DNA of 64,000 bases, taken from assembly GCA_036785325.1 (NCBI GenBank), contig JAXIVH010000081.1, positions 551,780 to 615,779 on the forward strand. The letters are read 5' to 3'. This document shows positions 22,214 to 32,639 of the stretch, piece after piece. The translations under genes were made by a program, and so were the position numbers. Origin of the DNA: Urophycis tenuis. Taxonomy: Eukaryota; Chordata; Actinopteri; Gadiformes; Phycidae. The notes under the pieces were generated by a model. That model made no database searches. It saw nothing but the letters and a program-made list of their open reading frames with translations, and was not told the origin of the DNA. Position 1 is the stretch's first letter; each line of letters begins with the position of its first letter.

Positions 22214-25200
22214 GAGGACTATGTATTGAGCAAGGTATGGAAGAAGGTTGGACATGTATGATAAATCACAACTAGAGGTTTTATATCTCATAAAACATGA
22301 TTTTATGTGGTTTAACTACCTTTCTCTTAACAGTAGGGGCCAAAATATAGGCTGTTCATTTGCCTACAACACAGGTCATTGTGTTGTGCATGGTATTGAG
22401 GAACAGGAGACATGTCTCAGCTGTGATTATCACACATGTGGAGCCTGTGTACTTATAGAAAATATATAGGTTAATGTGTTAAATCAGCTTCCCCCTAATG
22501 GTAGAGGCAAAAATGTATCGACTTGGTTTACAAATACACAATACCAGTTTATGCATGGGTCATGGTCCACCAATGTAATGAAACCCCCTAAACTATGCAT
22601 GTTCTAAAAGTATATGAACTCAACATATGTCATATAACATCAAATGAGACATATCTAATCTTACTCTATACCATGCACAATGCACAGACCTGAATTGTAT
22701 AAGCAAGTCAAGTGTACAGTCGATACATTTTGGCTTCTGCTATCAAGGCAAAGTTAATTAAACCACTTAAATTATATATTGTAAAAAAAAAGTCTGTACT
22801 CTCTAAATTTAATCAAACACATATTTAGACATGCCCCACCTTTCTCCACCCCATGTACAATAAATAGCCCTGTACAATACATGCCCCAAAAGGAAATTTG
22901 TGGATATAAAAGAATGATTGTTAACAATGCAAGATTCTAAATTCCATGTTTGAGTAGATGGGATCAGATATTCTGTAGAATGTTTTTTTCCCACAACATT
23001 CTTAATACAGATTTGTCAGTGTAGCTCCCCCCGGTTCAATGACGACTTGCGAATTTCTTTACTGGCATTTATTGTATGAATATCACACATTAAATCATTG
23101 CAATGCTTGCGATGCCTTTACGCCGTGAGAACTAGAAAAGACATAAAACATACACATTTACAAATATACAATGAAACATATAGCTAAACTTAACATGAAC
23201 TTAAATGACATACACATACCTCATTGGCCGCACAACAAAGGGAGTAGGTGAAACTTAGGTTAACTTTCTTTGCTTTCGTTAAACCTTAAACTTTAAAGGA
23301 GCTGCTTGACTTGAGTGGCGAGTAATGTGTTTATTACCTGCTTGACCAAATGCGCGTCACCAGTAAAATTCCCCTGCGCAAATTCGTACACTTTACCGTA
23401 ATGACAGTAATAATGGGCAAATAAACATTTCTTCAACAGTAATTACACAAGAAAATAAATAATCAAGAAAATGAGCTCATGAAAATAATAAACCCAAAAA
23501 CTCTCTGGCAGTTCTCTGGCAGTTACAGTCAGTTTTTGCTGCTAGTTATGCTAGTCTATTTTTTGACCGAGAGAAACGATAGTTTACCCTGTTGACCGCT
23601 AACGCATATAGTGTTATTTTCCGCAAGGCAATGTACTGACACCAGCCATATACAATATCAGTTGGAAAGAACACCCCAATGCGATTTAAAATATTAAAGA
23701 TAAAAGCAATTTACTTGGTCTGAGATCGCACTGACAGACACGGATGCTATCAACACCTAAATGCTTGCTACGCCGGCAAACCGGCGATCGTGTTAAGCTC
23801 GTACTTGGGCTTGGCAGTAGTTTATTTCTCCATTAACAGACGTACAATTTCAGTGTGTTTTGACCATCCCTCACCAGAAATATGAAAAACACTTAACTAT
23901 TTCTCCGATCTCGACAGGCTCTCGATGGCTGAGACAACTTTAGATTTTGACGCGCTCACGTTAGTTTGGGCCAATCAGAAGGCTGAATTGTCTACAGTTG
24001 CCAACTGTAGACTTTGACCAATCAGAAGGCCGAATTGTCTACAGTTGTCTGACAACTGTAGACTTTGACCAATCAGAAGGCCGAATTGTCTACAGTCTAC
24101 AGTCTACAATCTACAGTCGTTGCACGTTGGTGGGGCCGACCATAGACATCCTATTAGGTAGACGCAACATTGGCTGCTGCCAAACGAGAAATTCGGCCGC
24201 AATATTGGATCGGGGATCAGGAGCCGGCGAGCAGCATTGACAGCAATAGTTGACAGGTAGCGTCTACAGAAGAAAACAAGGATTCCGGGCTGGTGTTCAG
24301 CGTATTCCTGCTCAAATGAGCGGAGCGTCGAAAATAGGATTCGGGGGATTACTTTTCACAAGTAAGATTTAACACTAACGCACTATTGGTTGTATTATAT
24401 TACCACAGAGTTGAGAAGGAGTACTGAAATCGTAGCCAGCTAGGCTAACAAACAAGAATATGACCGTAATAGAATTGCTTGTCAATGAAATGAATGAAGT
24501 GAAGAAATGACATACTTGAACAACATAAAGTTTAAATAGATGTTGAAGATAAAGATTGTAAAAGCCAACAGGGGTAAAAGTTAGGACCACAGTCCAGATT
24601 GTGTGTGTGTGTGTGTGGGGGGGGGGGGGGGGTGTATTAGCGCTAGCTAACTAGACAATCAGATGGACAGTGGCTATACAATATAGCTAGTCTATCTTTC
24701 CTATGGTGGCTGGTGGCATCATGCCTTCAGTGTGCATATTGTATCTCCCTCTGTCTCTCTCTCAACTCTCCTTCTTACCTCTTCTCTCTGTCATGTCGTT
24801 CAACTCCCTCTTCTCCCTCTCTCCCTCTCACCTCTTCTCTCTGTCATGTCGTTCAACTCCCTCTTCTTCCTCTCTCTCTCGACTCTCCCTCTCTTGCCTT
24901 TTCTCTCTATAGTGTAACACTCTGTAGTACCATTGATACACTTATTAATACTAACCATCATGAAACTTATAGCACGCCTAACCACTCTATATATCTCTCT
25001 CTTCCCACTTACCTCACTTGTGAGGTAAACCATTACCAGTCATCAGCCATCCTTGTATTTGGTCCTCATCGCACCTGAAGTCCCATCCTATGACTCCCTA
25101 CCATCACCTGTTGCTGTCCCCTTGACCAGATTCCTGGCGTGCGCTACCTAGCGATCCACTACTGCCCTATGACAATTCCCAATAGCTATGACAAGTCATC

Positions 25201-25424
25201 CTACACTGGACTATTTGAACTTTCTGACACTAAATGGGATTCATGCATTATCATACTGGTTATGTAACCATCCTACATCTTTGTTACATACACCCCAGGT
25301 GGCTCTAGGCACCATGTTCTATTCTCTACACCTAACTAACCTATTCATTTATCATGTATACAAACCTTACTGTCCTGTAACTGACCCTAGGCAGATGGGT
25401 CAGGCCCTTGAGTTGTAGATCTGC

Positions 25425-25575
25425 ATGAGGTTTCTTCCTATATGTATCTCCAATTATAGGGAGTTTTTCCTCGCCCTGTTACATATGGGCTCTCTCTGAA
25501 TGTTCAACACTGTCAAGCGCCATGAGTCGTGTAATGTTTTGATGCTCTATAAATTGAATTGAACTGAATTTTAAC
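25425..25575 (+). repeat. Non-LTR retrotransposon-like 3' tail
   Basis: Text of the form GGGAGTTTTTCCTCGCC...GTCAAGCGCCATGAG...CTATAAATTGAATTGAACTGAA is a common fish repeat 3' end with a short-motif tail. The family was judged by eye only. Confidence 0.5.
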
Positions 25576-25613
25576 TGGTGTATAATTCCCATAAACAAAG
25601 CAAATAAATTAAG

Positions 25614-25990
25614 TAGGGATGTCCGATATTGACTTTTTGCCGATATCCGATAGCCGATATTGTCCAAATTCTTAATTTCCGATACCGATATCAACCGATA
25701 TGGTATACCGATATATACAGGCGTTTTTATTTTCGCCCAGACTAATTTTAGGTCCCATATCTCCTGTTGTGGAATTAACACATCATCTACTTTTATTGTG
25801 ATGCCTCACTAGATTGCATTTCACAAATTAACACTGTCTATAAAAAATAAGGATGAAAATAATAATGGTGCCATATTTATGCACAAGCACATTATCGGTG
25901 GTAAAACCGATAACGATATGAACCGATATTACAAAAATAGGCTAATATCGGCCGATATTATCGGTTGGCCGATATTATCGGACATCCCTA
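25614..25990. mobile_element. hAT-type MITE, 377 bp
   Basis: The element begins TAGGGATGTCCGATA and ends ATCGGACATCCCTA as inverted repeats. It is rich in CCGATAT motifs and flanked by the perfect 8-bp duplication AAATTAAG (25,606-25,613 and 25,991-25,998). It is nested inside the larger hAT-type element. Confidence 0.9.
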
Positions 25991-26412
25991 AAATTAAGTG
26001 AAAACTTAGTTCTCCAGCCCCATTCGTCTTTGTAAGGAAATGTTCTATTTTGTCTTTATTATTTTGTCAGAATGCACCAGAATGCTTCATTTGTATGTGA
26101 AAATCACAAATAATCTTCTGAGGGAGGATGACCCCAGACCCCCCTGCGGGGGTTTGGTTTTCAAGCTTTCAGCCCCACCCAAAATTCACCAGATGCCACT
26201 GATTATGATGCATTCTCATTTTAGGCAAAGTATAAGACAATACTTTCTTAACAGTATAATTGTAACCTGAATAAGTCGTTCAAGTAACAATATTCAAATA
26301 ATAACATTGTTGGGTAAGACAGAACTTGGTTTTATTCTGAATCCATTGAAACAGATTGGTGGTTTTAGCTGATATGAAAACGTTCAGGTGTTTATATATG
26401 TTATGTTTATTA

Positions 26413-26456
26413 AGTTGCCTATTTGGCAGATGCTTTTATCCAAAGCGACATTCATA
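26413..26456 (+). repeat. SINE-tail motif
   Basis: The segment TTTGGCAGATGCTTTTATCC followed by AAAGCGAC is the widespread fish SINE 3' motif in reverse orientation. A deleted version occurs at 34,395-34,430. Confidence 0.5.
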
Positions 26457-27029
26457 AAAAAATACATATAAAACAATCACTGTAAACATAATAATTTATG
26501 TTGTTAATACAAAATATCAATACAAGTGTCAAGACAGAATAAACTCTTTGCTGCTGCCGAAACAGTCAAGAGATACAGTCTATAGGACCCTAAGATGTAT
26601 TCATACATTGTTTATGTATGATATACGTAGCCTATATTAACCTAATTATATTGTTTCTTCAACTTAAACATAGCTGACCCTTTTTTTCCCCCTTCTCGGG
26701 GATTATGTTTCCAGTTTTGATCTCGGACGTCTGGTCACTTATAGCATATAATATTATCCTATTACTGTTAAGCCAACTATGAATAATAAAACACGCCAAA
26801 ACACGTGTCCTTTATCATAGCTACACGTATTACAAAAACCGCGTGAAAATCAATGGTATTCAGTGAGGTAAGATTAATTAAATGCGCTGACAGTTCATTT
26901 CTCCTGTCAAATGAATTACACTGAGGGGGGCGGATCACCACTCCAAGATGGCGGCCCCGCGTCTCGTCAGCCCAGTGGGCAGTAGCGCTCAATGTTGCGT
27001 CTATGAGATAGGATGTCTATGGGGCCGAC

Positions 27030-27107
27030 TTCTGCGAGTTCCCCAAATGTGGGAATCTCGACTGCATAATTTCTGGTAGTGGGGGACTGCGTTCGCGCTC
27101 TCCCCTG
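27030..27107 (+). pseudogene. U1 snRNA 3' half (interrupted gene)
   Basis: From CTGCGAG through CCCCAAATGTGGGAA, the Sm site AATTTCTGG and the terminal stem GGGGGACTGC-TTCG-GCGCTCTCCCC, this matches the last half of vertebrate U1 snRNA, and I see no damage in the part from CCCCAAATG onward. The 5' half, with the 5' splice-site-recognising ACTTACCTG, is absent from the window. Transposon array sequence stands in its place. Around the joint the array end itself (GTTGCAC...GCCGACTTCTGCGA) also resembles U1 stem III weakly. Confidence 0.85.
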
Positions 27108-27111
27108 ATAA

Positions 27112-27140
27112 TGCTGTTAAAGAAAATTGATAAGAAGATA
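27112..27140 (+). promoter_or_regulatory. Candidate snRNA 3' box
   Basis: The run TGTTAAAGAAAATTGATAAG lies a few bases past the mature U1 end and resembles the 3'-box used by Integrator for snRNA 3' processing (GTTT-A/N-AAA...AGA). Its presence suggests the fragment came from a real U1 locus and not from a processed copy. Confidence 0.5.
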
Positions 27141-28775
27141 CGATGCCAACGTTCGAACCACGGCGCTCAGCGCGATTAAATGATTTTGAAATTGTGTTTA
27201 TAGGTGCGGTCCACGAGTAAATAGGAAGATGGACATACTGGAATGCACCCTTAGTGCATTCACTCACTGTTCACTTTGGACATCCGGGATGACAAAAAAG
27301 TCAGATCACTCGTTTTCACGCCACGTTTTGTACATATTCTGTTTTGTGAGGACATCTCTAGAGCAAGAGCACACTGGGTGTTGCTTTTTTTAATCTTGCT
27401 TTAGTTTGTTGTTTTTTGTAGGTTTTTTTTTTTTATTGAAAGACGTGCTGTGCACTTAACCTGCATTCTGGAATTAAATCACTCCCACAACTTCATGGTT
27501 TATGGTAATTATTTCTTGTTCGACCGCAGGCTTGACGTTCAGATGATAACTTGTTTTTTGGTTGGTTTTTTTTTTGGTTGTGTAGTAATCCCACTTATAC
27601 TATTATATTATCCGCCTTGATTACATTCAACAACAACAATGTAATAATGATGAGTTCGTGGTCGTTTTTCAACTTTAAAGTCTTTACTATCAAATGGGCA
27701 CCATCACTCATAGTCATACTGCGCACAATGACATGTATTGGACGATGCCCGTTCCAACATGGAAGGAAAATCATAGGAAAAAAAAGAAAAACAAATATGA
27801 AATAAGGGCATGACAGAAAAAAGTAAGAGCAGCAATGGAGAATGAAATAGAAGCGGCATTGGAGAATGATATCAGGTGCATGGCATGTAAGTATTACACA
27901 TGAAGTGGTGAATTATACCTAGGTTTTGATGGTAGCAATGATGTATGTATGTAAAATAGTCTGGAAAAAAAAACATGTGGTAATTTCTTTCTGCTTTTAA
28001 CTTCTACAAGTTCTTACAGCCATACAGTTACGTCCCTACGCCCTCTGTCAGGGCTGGTGTGTATACTGTGCTGTGTGGTGTGTTTGTCTCTGCAGTGCTG
28101 CTGGTTCCTGTTGGGTTGGTCCGGGTCATCAACGGATTGGAGGCAGCTGGCCACCATCTGATGCTTTAAACCCACCTATCCTGAGGGCTCTCTTCCCTTG
28201 GCACCACGGCACTGTGTTGAAGGACTTGACTTCATTGTAGGGTTTATGGGAGGTTGCTCAAGATAAGACTGGCAGTATGATTTTTTGTCCAGTGTTCTTT
28301 GTTAAATCTGATATTAAGTTACATTTGTTAAACTTGATTATTTGTCGTTGAATAAATTATTTTCGTTTAGCTAAATCCTCACTCCTCAGACAGACAGACT
28401 TACTGTTACTGTTAAGACTCCTCTTACTGTTATTTGCTATGGTTCGAGAGCCGGGCCATAACAATACACAACAGTGGATGGATTCAAAGTTGTTGTGGTT
28501 GTACCTCTGCCCTGCCGCAGTTGAACTAGGACAGGGATGAAGATGTGTGTTCTGATGACTGGAGTCGGTGGTTCAAGTCCCGCCATGAATGCTGTTCATG
28601 TTCTTCTGTAACTCAAACAATGTCACGTGATTTTGATGTCAAGTATAACCTCCTCCGCTGTCATAGACGGGCACAACAGTTGGAGCACTTAGTAGGCATC
28701 TCTGGAGAGTCTGGTTCAGGTCAGAGCCTGTGCACCACCCTCAGCTGTTACTTAATTGTCTGACTTCTAAGTCAA
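27141..28775. other. No gene recognised
   Basis: This is AT-rich intergenic sequence with short ORFs only. A motif GTTGAACTAGGACAGGGATG near 28,520 is shared with the inverted repeat at 31,705-31,862. Confidence 0.6.
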
Positions 28776-28779
28776 ATAT

Positions 28780-29125
28780 AAAACCCAGAACATGTTTAAG
28801 AACATGCCTTGGTGGTGCAGTGGATAGAGCTGCTTGTGTTCAGTTCTGGAGACCAGGGTTCAAGTCCTGGCTGTTACTTTATTGTCTGACTTCTAAGTCA
28901 AATATAAAACCCAGACCATGTTTAGGAACATGCCTTGGTGGTGCAGTGGATAGAGCTGCTTGTGTTCAGTTCTGGAGACCAGGGTTCAAGTCCTGGCTGT
29001 TACTTTATTGTCTGACTTCTAAGTCAAATATAAAACCCAGACCATGTTTAGGAACATGCCTTGGTGGTGCAGTGGATAGAGCTGCTTGTGTACAGTTCTG
29101 CAGACCAGGGTTCAAGTCCCCGGGT
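28780..29125 (+). repeat. Three tandem tRNA-like SINE units, 126-bp period
   Basis: AACATGCCTTGGTGGTGCAG starts at 28,801, 28,927 and 29,053. Each unit has an A-box-like TGGTGCAGTGG and a B-box-like GGTTCAAGTCC. The spacer text TGACTTCTAAGTCAAATA separates the units. No unit folds as a complete canonical tRNA by eye. Confidence 0.75.
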
Positions 29126-29690
29126 GAGCTGTTTGTTGGCTCCTTGTCATTCTCAAGGGGTTATAGAAAAGCTTTTCTTGAATGTCATCTCATTTTTAAC
29201 AAAACAGGGTGTCTTCAGTGAGAGAGCTGTACCTGTTCTGGGCTCTAATCCCCCACCCACTTACCTACTTTGCCCACCCACATCCCCACTCAGACATTCA
29301 CATGGGAATGGATGGATTCATTCACTCACTCATTCACTCACTCATTCACCACCCAATCACCACAATCCATTTATTCCCATTGTGATGAATGGATGCAAGA
29401 ATTACATCCATTCACCCAGACACTTTAACATTCGCACAAATTACCCTTAGCTGGAATTGAACCCCTGTCTATAGAACAGATGTGGAGCAGCTCTCTCAAT
29501 TGCGCCACAGAGACACCAATTAAATTTGTGCGGGAGGTTCTACTGCATGTTACAATCCACATGTTAGTGTTTGTAAAAACATGGAACTCCACATTGTTCT
29601 TGGCGTGAGTCGAACCCATGACTTAAGATCAGTTCACCAACAGCTCTATCCATTGTGCCACTGAGCCACTGGCTAGCTGACAGAAGTCAA
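29126..29690. repeat. Composite repeat with degraded tRNA-like sequences, copy 1
   Basis: Shared with 34,140-34,985. On the minus strand it contains a sequence derived from tRNA-Arg(TCT) (begins GTCTCTGTGGCGCAAT, 29,445-29,520) and another with GTGGCACAATGGATAGAGC plus a GGGTTCGACTC B box (29,600-29,670). Short CATTCACTCA repeats lie near 29,325-29,350. Confidence 0.7.
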
Positions 29691-29816
29691 CGTGTATAAT
29701 TGTCTTTACAATTCAATGGCTCTTTGTAAAGAGTCAATTATCCAATCATCCAATCATCCAGCACATGTTTGCTGAATCCATAATGGCAATCAGCAAGCCT
29801 GTTAAGAATAAGCAGT

Positions 29817-29889
29817 AGCCTGAACAGGGACTTGAACACTGGACCCTCAGATTAAAAGTCTGATGCTCTACCAGCTGAGCTACCCAGGC
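29817..29889 (-). tRNA. tRNA-Lys (anticodon TTT)
   Basis: The 73-nt body starts GCCTGGGTAGCTCAGC, has anticodon loop CTTTTAA within stem TCAGA/TCTGA, B box GTTCAAGTCC and 3' acceptor TTCAGGC. Against the usual vertebrate tRNA-Lys(TTT) it has a G-for-A change in the acceptor stem (giving G-U) and one mismatch in the T stem. It may be functional or recently decayed. Confidence 0.75.
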
Positions 29890-29984
29890 TTCATGAAGAT
29901 GGGAGAAAGTTGTGTTTTATGACAATTCTGGATCGATGCCTGCCTTATCCAATCTGCTGCATTCTTCAGCATTTCACTATCATC

Positions 29985-30033
29985 TAATAATAATAATGCA
30001 TTTTATTTAAAGGCTCCTTTCAAAGCACTCAAG
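29985..30033. repeat. Left part of a dispersed repeat split by a transposon
   Basis: Ends CAAAGCACTCAAG; the same repeat resumes after 31,406 with ACTCAAGGACACCTTACAG and runs to about 31,700. Joining the halves with one copy of ACTCAAG restores a continuous fish repeat. Confidence 0.65.
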
Positions 30034-30469
30034 TATTGAGGACTAAAAGTGCCAAAATTAAATAAATACACCATTAAATAATTCTTAAATGTGTCATTAA
30101 TTAATTAAAATTGGAATGAAATAATTAAATGTGTCATTAATTAATTAAAATTGGAATTAAATAATTAAATGTGTCATTAATTAATTAAAATACCGATTAA
30201 TTTTATGTAACAAAACAAACGTATATAATCATTTCACTATTTAATTAATTTACATTTACATTTCATGATTTACATTTACATTTCATGATCCTGTGTTGCA
30301 GTGCTTCATGAATTGTCTAAACTGTCAAACTCGCCCATCAAAGTCAGTGGGTGGGGCTAGCGCTAATCTAGTCTGATCCATTGCTTTGGTCTGAAGTAGA
30401 GGGCCTGGATAGAGAAAATGGAGGATCTTCATGCCGGTATCCAGTCCAAAATAAAAGAAAAATGCTTAC

Positions 30470-30541
30470 AACACCTGGGGATCGAACCCCTAATCTTTGC
30501 ATTAAAAAGCTATCCTCTAACCACTACACCATCAGGTCTTA
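30470..30541 (-). pseudogene. tRNA-like sequence inside the long-TIR element
   Basis: The minus strand reads TGGTGTAGTGGTTAGAGGA (A box) and GGGTTCGATCCCC (B box) with near-complementary ends (AGACCTG/CAGGTGT). The anticodon arm is poorly formed, so it is more likely a tRNA relic or captured promoter than a working tRNA. Confidence 0.5.
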
Positions 30542-30818
30542 GTAAATGCAAGCAAGAGTTGACAAGTTGGTAATCAGTGATCAATCTGTAAACTTCGGTT
30601 GCTTGGCAACAGTAAACAAAGAGATCGTATTTTTTTAACTGCTAACTAACAAACCGGTTTATGCGTTCACTGAACAAAGATTCTGGAAATAAAAGACCAA
30701 TTTTCCATCAGAAAATTAATCAGAACCGTTATTACCAACCCATAAACAGTAAAAGCCAAAACCTTTCCGATTCCCCATGTTCTCGCGAAAATTGTGTTAA
30801 TAGCCTTAGCCACACAGA

Positions 30819-31154
30819 TAGACTAAAAATACCAAGGGTACGAATAGACACTCCGAGGAATGTATTGAAGTTCTTGGAGTTATTTCCGCACTTTCCGACC
30901 AAGATGTTGACTATAGAGTGACTGCAAATTTAGAAGAAGTAGTCCACCGCTTCTCTGGTACCAGGCGTTTGGCGTTTGACATATCGAGTGCAGTTCTGGA
31001 GCATCAAGTTCTTAGTGGGTTACCCGCTGGTCAAATTGCAGCAATGTTCGGAGTGTCAAAGAGCTCTGCGTCAATCCATTATCTGGAATCGATTTGCCTT
31101 GACTTGATGCGCACAGTAACCAATCAGGCATTAGGATCCGCCTACCAACTTTGA
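30819..31154 (+). pseudogene. Helix-turn-helix fragment of a transposon protein
   Basis: The open frame reads ...EECIEVLGVISALSDQD... through LPAGQIAAMFGVSKSSAS to a stop at 31,152-31,154. The GQIAAMFGVSKSSAS part fits a helix-turn-helix of the kind that precedes an integrase-like domain in fish transposon proteins. The catalytic domain is not present; the right inverted repeat starts directly after the stop. Confidence 0.55.
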
Positions 31155-31406
31155 TGGGCTAGTTTGACAGTTTTAGACAATTCATGAAGCACTGGATCAT
31201 GAAATGTAAATGTAAATCATGAAATGTAAATGTAAATTAATTAAATAGTGAAATACGTTTGTTTTTTTACATAAAATTAATCGGTATTTTAATTAATTAA
31301 TGACACATTTAATTATTTAATTCCAATTTTAATTAATTAATGACACATTTAAGAATTATTTAATGGTGTATTTATTTATTTAATTTTGGCACTTTTAGTC
31401 CTCCAT

Positions 31407-31700
31407 ACTCAAGGACACCTTACAGACAAATTAAAAGACAAGTAACAGTGGCATACTCTGTCAGTGTGTGACAGAGTACAGCACTCAGAATAAGTGTGTT
31501 TTTAGGTGTGATTTAAAGGTGGAGACAGAGTCAGAAGTGTGAATGTCTGGTGGAAGAGAGTGTTCCACAGGTGGGGAGCAGATCAGCTAAAAGCTCTTGA
31601 CCCCCATGGTGGATAGGTTGGCAGATGGAGCTGAGAGCTGGATGGCAGAAGAGGATCGGAGAAGGCGTGAAGGTGCGAAGTGGATTTAGAGAGTTGGCAC
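31407..31700. repeat. Right part of the split dispersed repeat
   Basis: Contains ACTCAAGGACACCTTACAG and GGTGGAGACAGAGTCAGAAG, typical of a frequent fish dispersed repeat that I cannot name with certainty. Non-coding. Confidence 0.55.
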
Positions 31701-31704
31701 AGAG

Positions 31705-31862
31705 AACCTCCCTGCCACAGTTGAACTAGCACAGAGATGAACCTTTGGTGAAGAAACGGGCCGAAAAAAAAAGAAGACATTTTAAAAGAAAAAAAAAAGA
31801 AAAGTTTTTATCTTTACCAAACGTTCATCCCTGTCCTAGTTCAACTGTAGCAGGGCATGGTG
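31705..31862. repeat. Inverted-repeat (MITE-like) sequence
   Basis: CCCTGCCACAGTTGAACTAG...TTTGGT and its inverse ACCAAACGTTCATCCCTG...GTAGCAGGG bracket an A-rich centre. Arms are about 38 bases with a few mismatches. Related single arms occur near 28,510 and 33,890-33,945. Confidence 0.6.
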
Positions 31863-32065
31863 GTTAGACAGGCCAGGGTGGACACGGAACACAGTACCAG
31901 TCTGAAGGGCTGGGCAGGCGCTGGCTCGCAGGTGGGTTCAGCTGTAATGAGGGCCTGATGGACACCCCCGGGAGCCAAATTAGAGAGTGTGGAGGCTTTA
32001 AGTTTGGATTAGAGTTGCTTTCCTCAGAGTCAGCGTGGCTGATAACAGCTGGCAGACTGTCCCCC

Positions 32066-32069
<4 letters not shown>

Positions 32070-32109
<40 letters not shown>
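32070..32109. repeat. (CA)n microsatellite
   Basis: An uninterrupted AC run of about 35 bases. Confidence 0.95.
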
Positions 32110-32112
<3 letters not shown>

Positions 32113-32334
32113 GAGAACGCTGTGTTTCCTGATGATTTGTTTTTAACTGCTGGCATTGAGTGGAGGCCAAGTTCTTGAAGAGAGGGGCTGTGAAGGACGA
32201 AGGGGAATCCTGATGTCCTCCAGGTGGGATGGGGCTAATCCAGGGAGAAGGTTGGGCTCCTCAACGTGAGTCCGCTTCCAGTTTCTCCAGCTGTCTTCGG
32301 CTCCAGAAGGTCCAATGTGTTGTCATGAAATGGT

Positions 32335-32610
32335 GGTCTTGGTGTGTTATGATGTGATGTAGGTTATGACGATGGTATGATGTGATGTAGGTTATGATAT
32401 GGTATGATGTGATGTAGGTTATGATGATGGTATGATGTGATGTAGGTTATGACGATGGTATGATGTGATGTAGGTTATGATGATGGTATGATGTGATGTA
32501 GGTTATGACGATGGTATGATGTGATGGTATGTTATCTAGGTTGTGATGATGGTATGATGTTATGTAGATTATGATGATGGTGTGATGTTATGTAGATTAT
32601 GATGATGGTA
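32335..32610. repeat. Minisatellite, ATGATGTGATGTAGGTTATG units
   Basis: About ten imperfect copies of 25-30 bases with motif GGTATGATGTGATGTAGGTTATGA. No coding frame is maintained. Confidence 0.85.
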
Positions 32611-32639
32611 TGGTATTCAGGAGCCACAGGCAGGACTGT

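Larger units (their letters stand above)
16784..24140 (-). mobile_element. Array unit C, Dada-like DNA transposon (inferred)
   Basis: This is the last and most diverged unit. Its final bases (GGGCCGACTTCTGC...) are displaced to 27,022-27,038 by the hAT-type insertion. Differences from A and B include an expanded AT palindrome, a 74-bp net deletion in gene exon 1, three fewer coding minisatellite units and scattered substitutions. After 27,038 the sequence changes to U1 snRNA, so this is the true right edge of the array. Confidence 0.6.
24141..27021. mobile_element. hAT-type non-autonomous DNA transposon, 2.88 kb
   Basis: Terminal inverted repeats start CATAGACATCCTAT at both ends and continue, after a short mismatch, with TAGACGCAACATTG. 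They are flanked by the perfect 8-bp duplication GGGCCGAC (24,133-24,140 and 27,022-27,029). An 8-bp duplication fits hAT. No transposase is encoded. The interior is a patchwork: (GT)n(G)n at 24,600-24,633, CT-rich low complexity at 24,740-24,910, a LINE-like tail near 25,430-25,575, a nested MITE at 25,614-25,990 and a SINE-tail motif near 26,413-26,456. Confidence 0.85.
30034..31406 (+). mobile_element. 1.37-kb element with long terminal inverted repeats
   Basis: About 300 bases at each end are inverted copies (GAGGACTAAAAGTGCC... against ...GGCACTTTTAGTCCTC), including several TTAATTAATTA blocks and paired TTTACATTTCATGAT motifs. The flanks are the 7-bp duplication ACTCAAG (30,027-30,033 and 31,407-31,413). 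The left arm has one more internal TTAATTAATTA unit than the right. The interior holds a tRNA-like segment and a helix-turn-helix ORF. It is probably an internally deleted derivative of a transposon with an integrase-type protein. Confidence 0.85.

Noticed and set aside
24713..25078. Ser/Leu-rich ORFs in the hAT-type element
   Set aside because: They are translations of a CTCTC low-complexity run, with no start context or domain.
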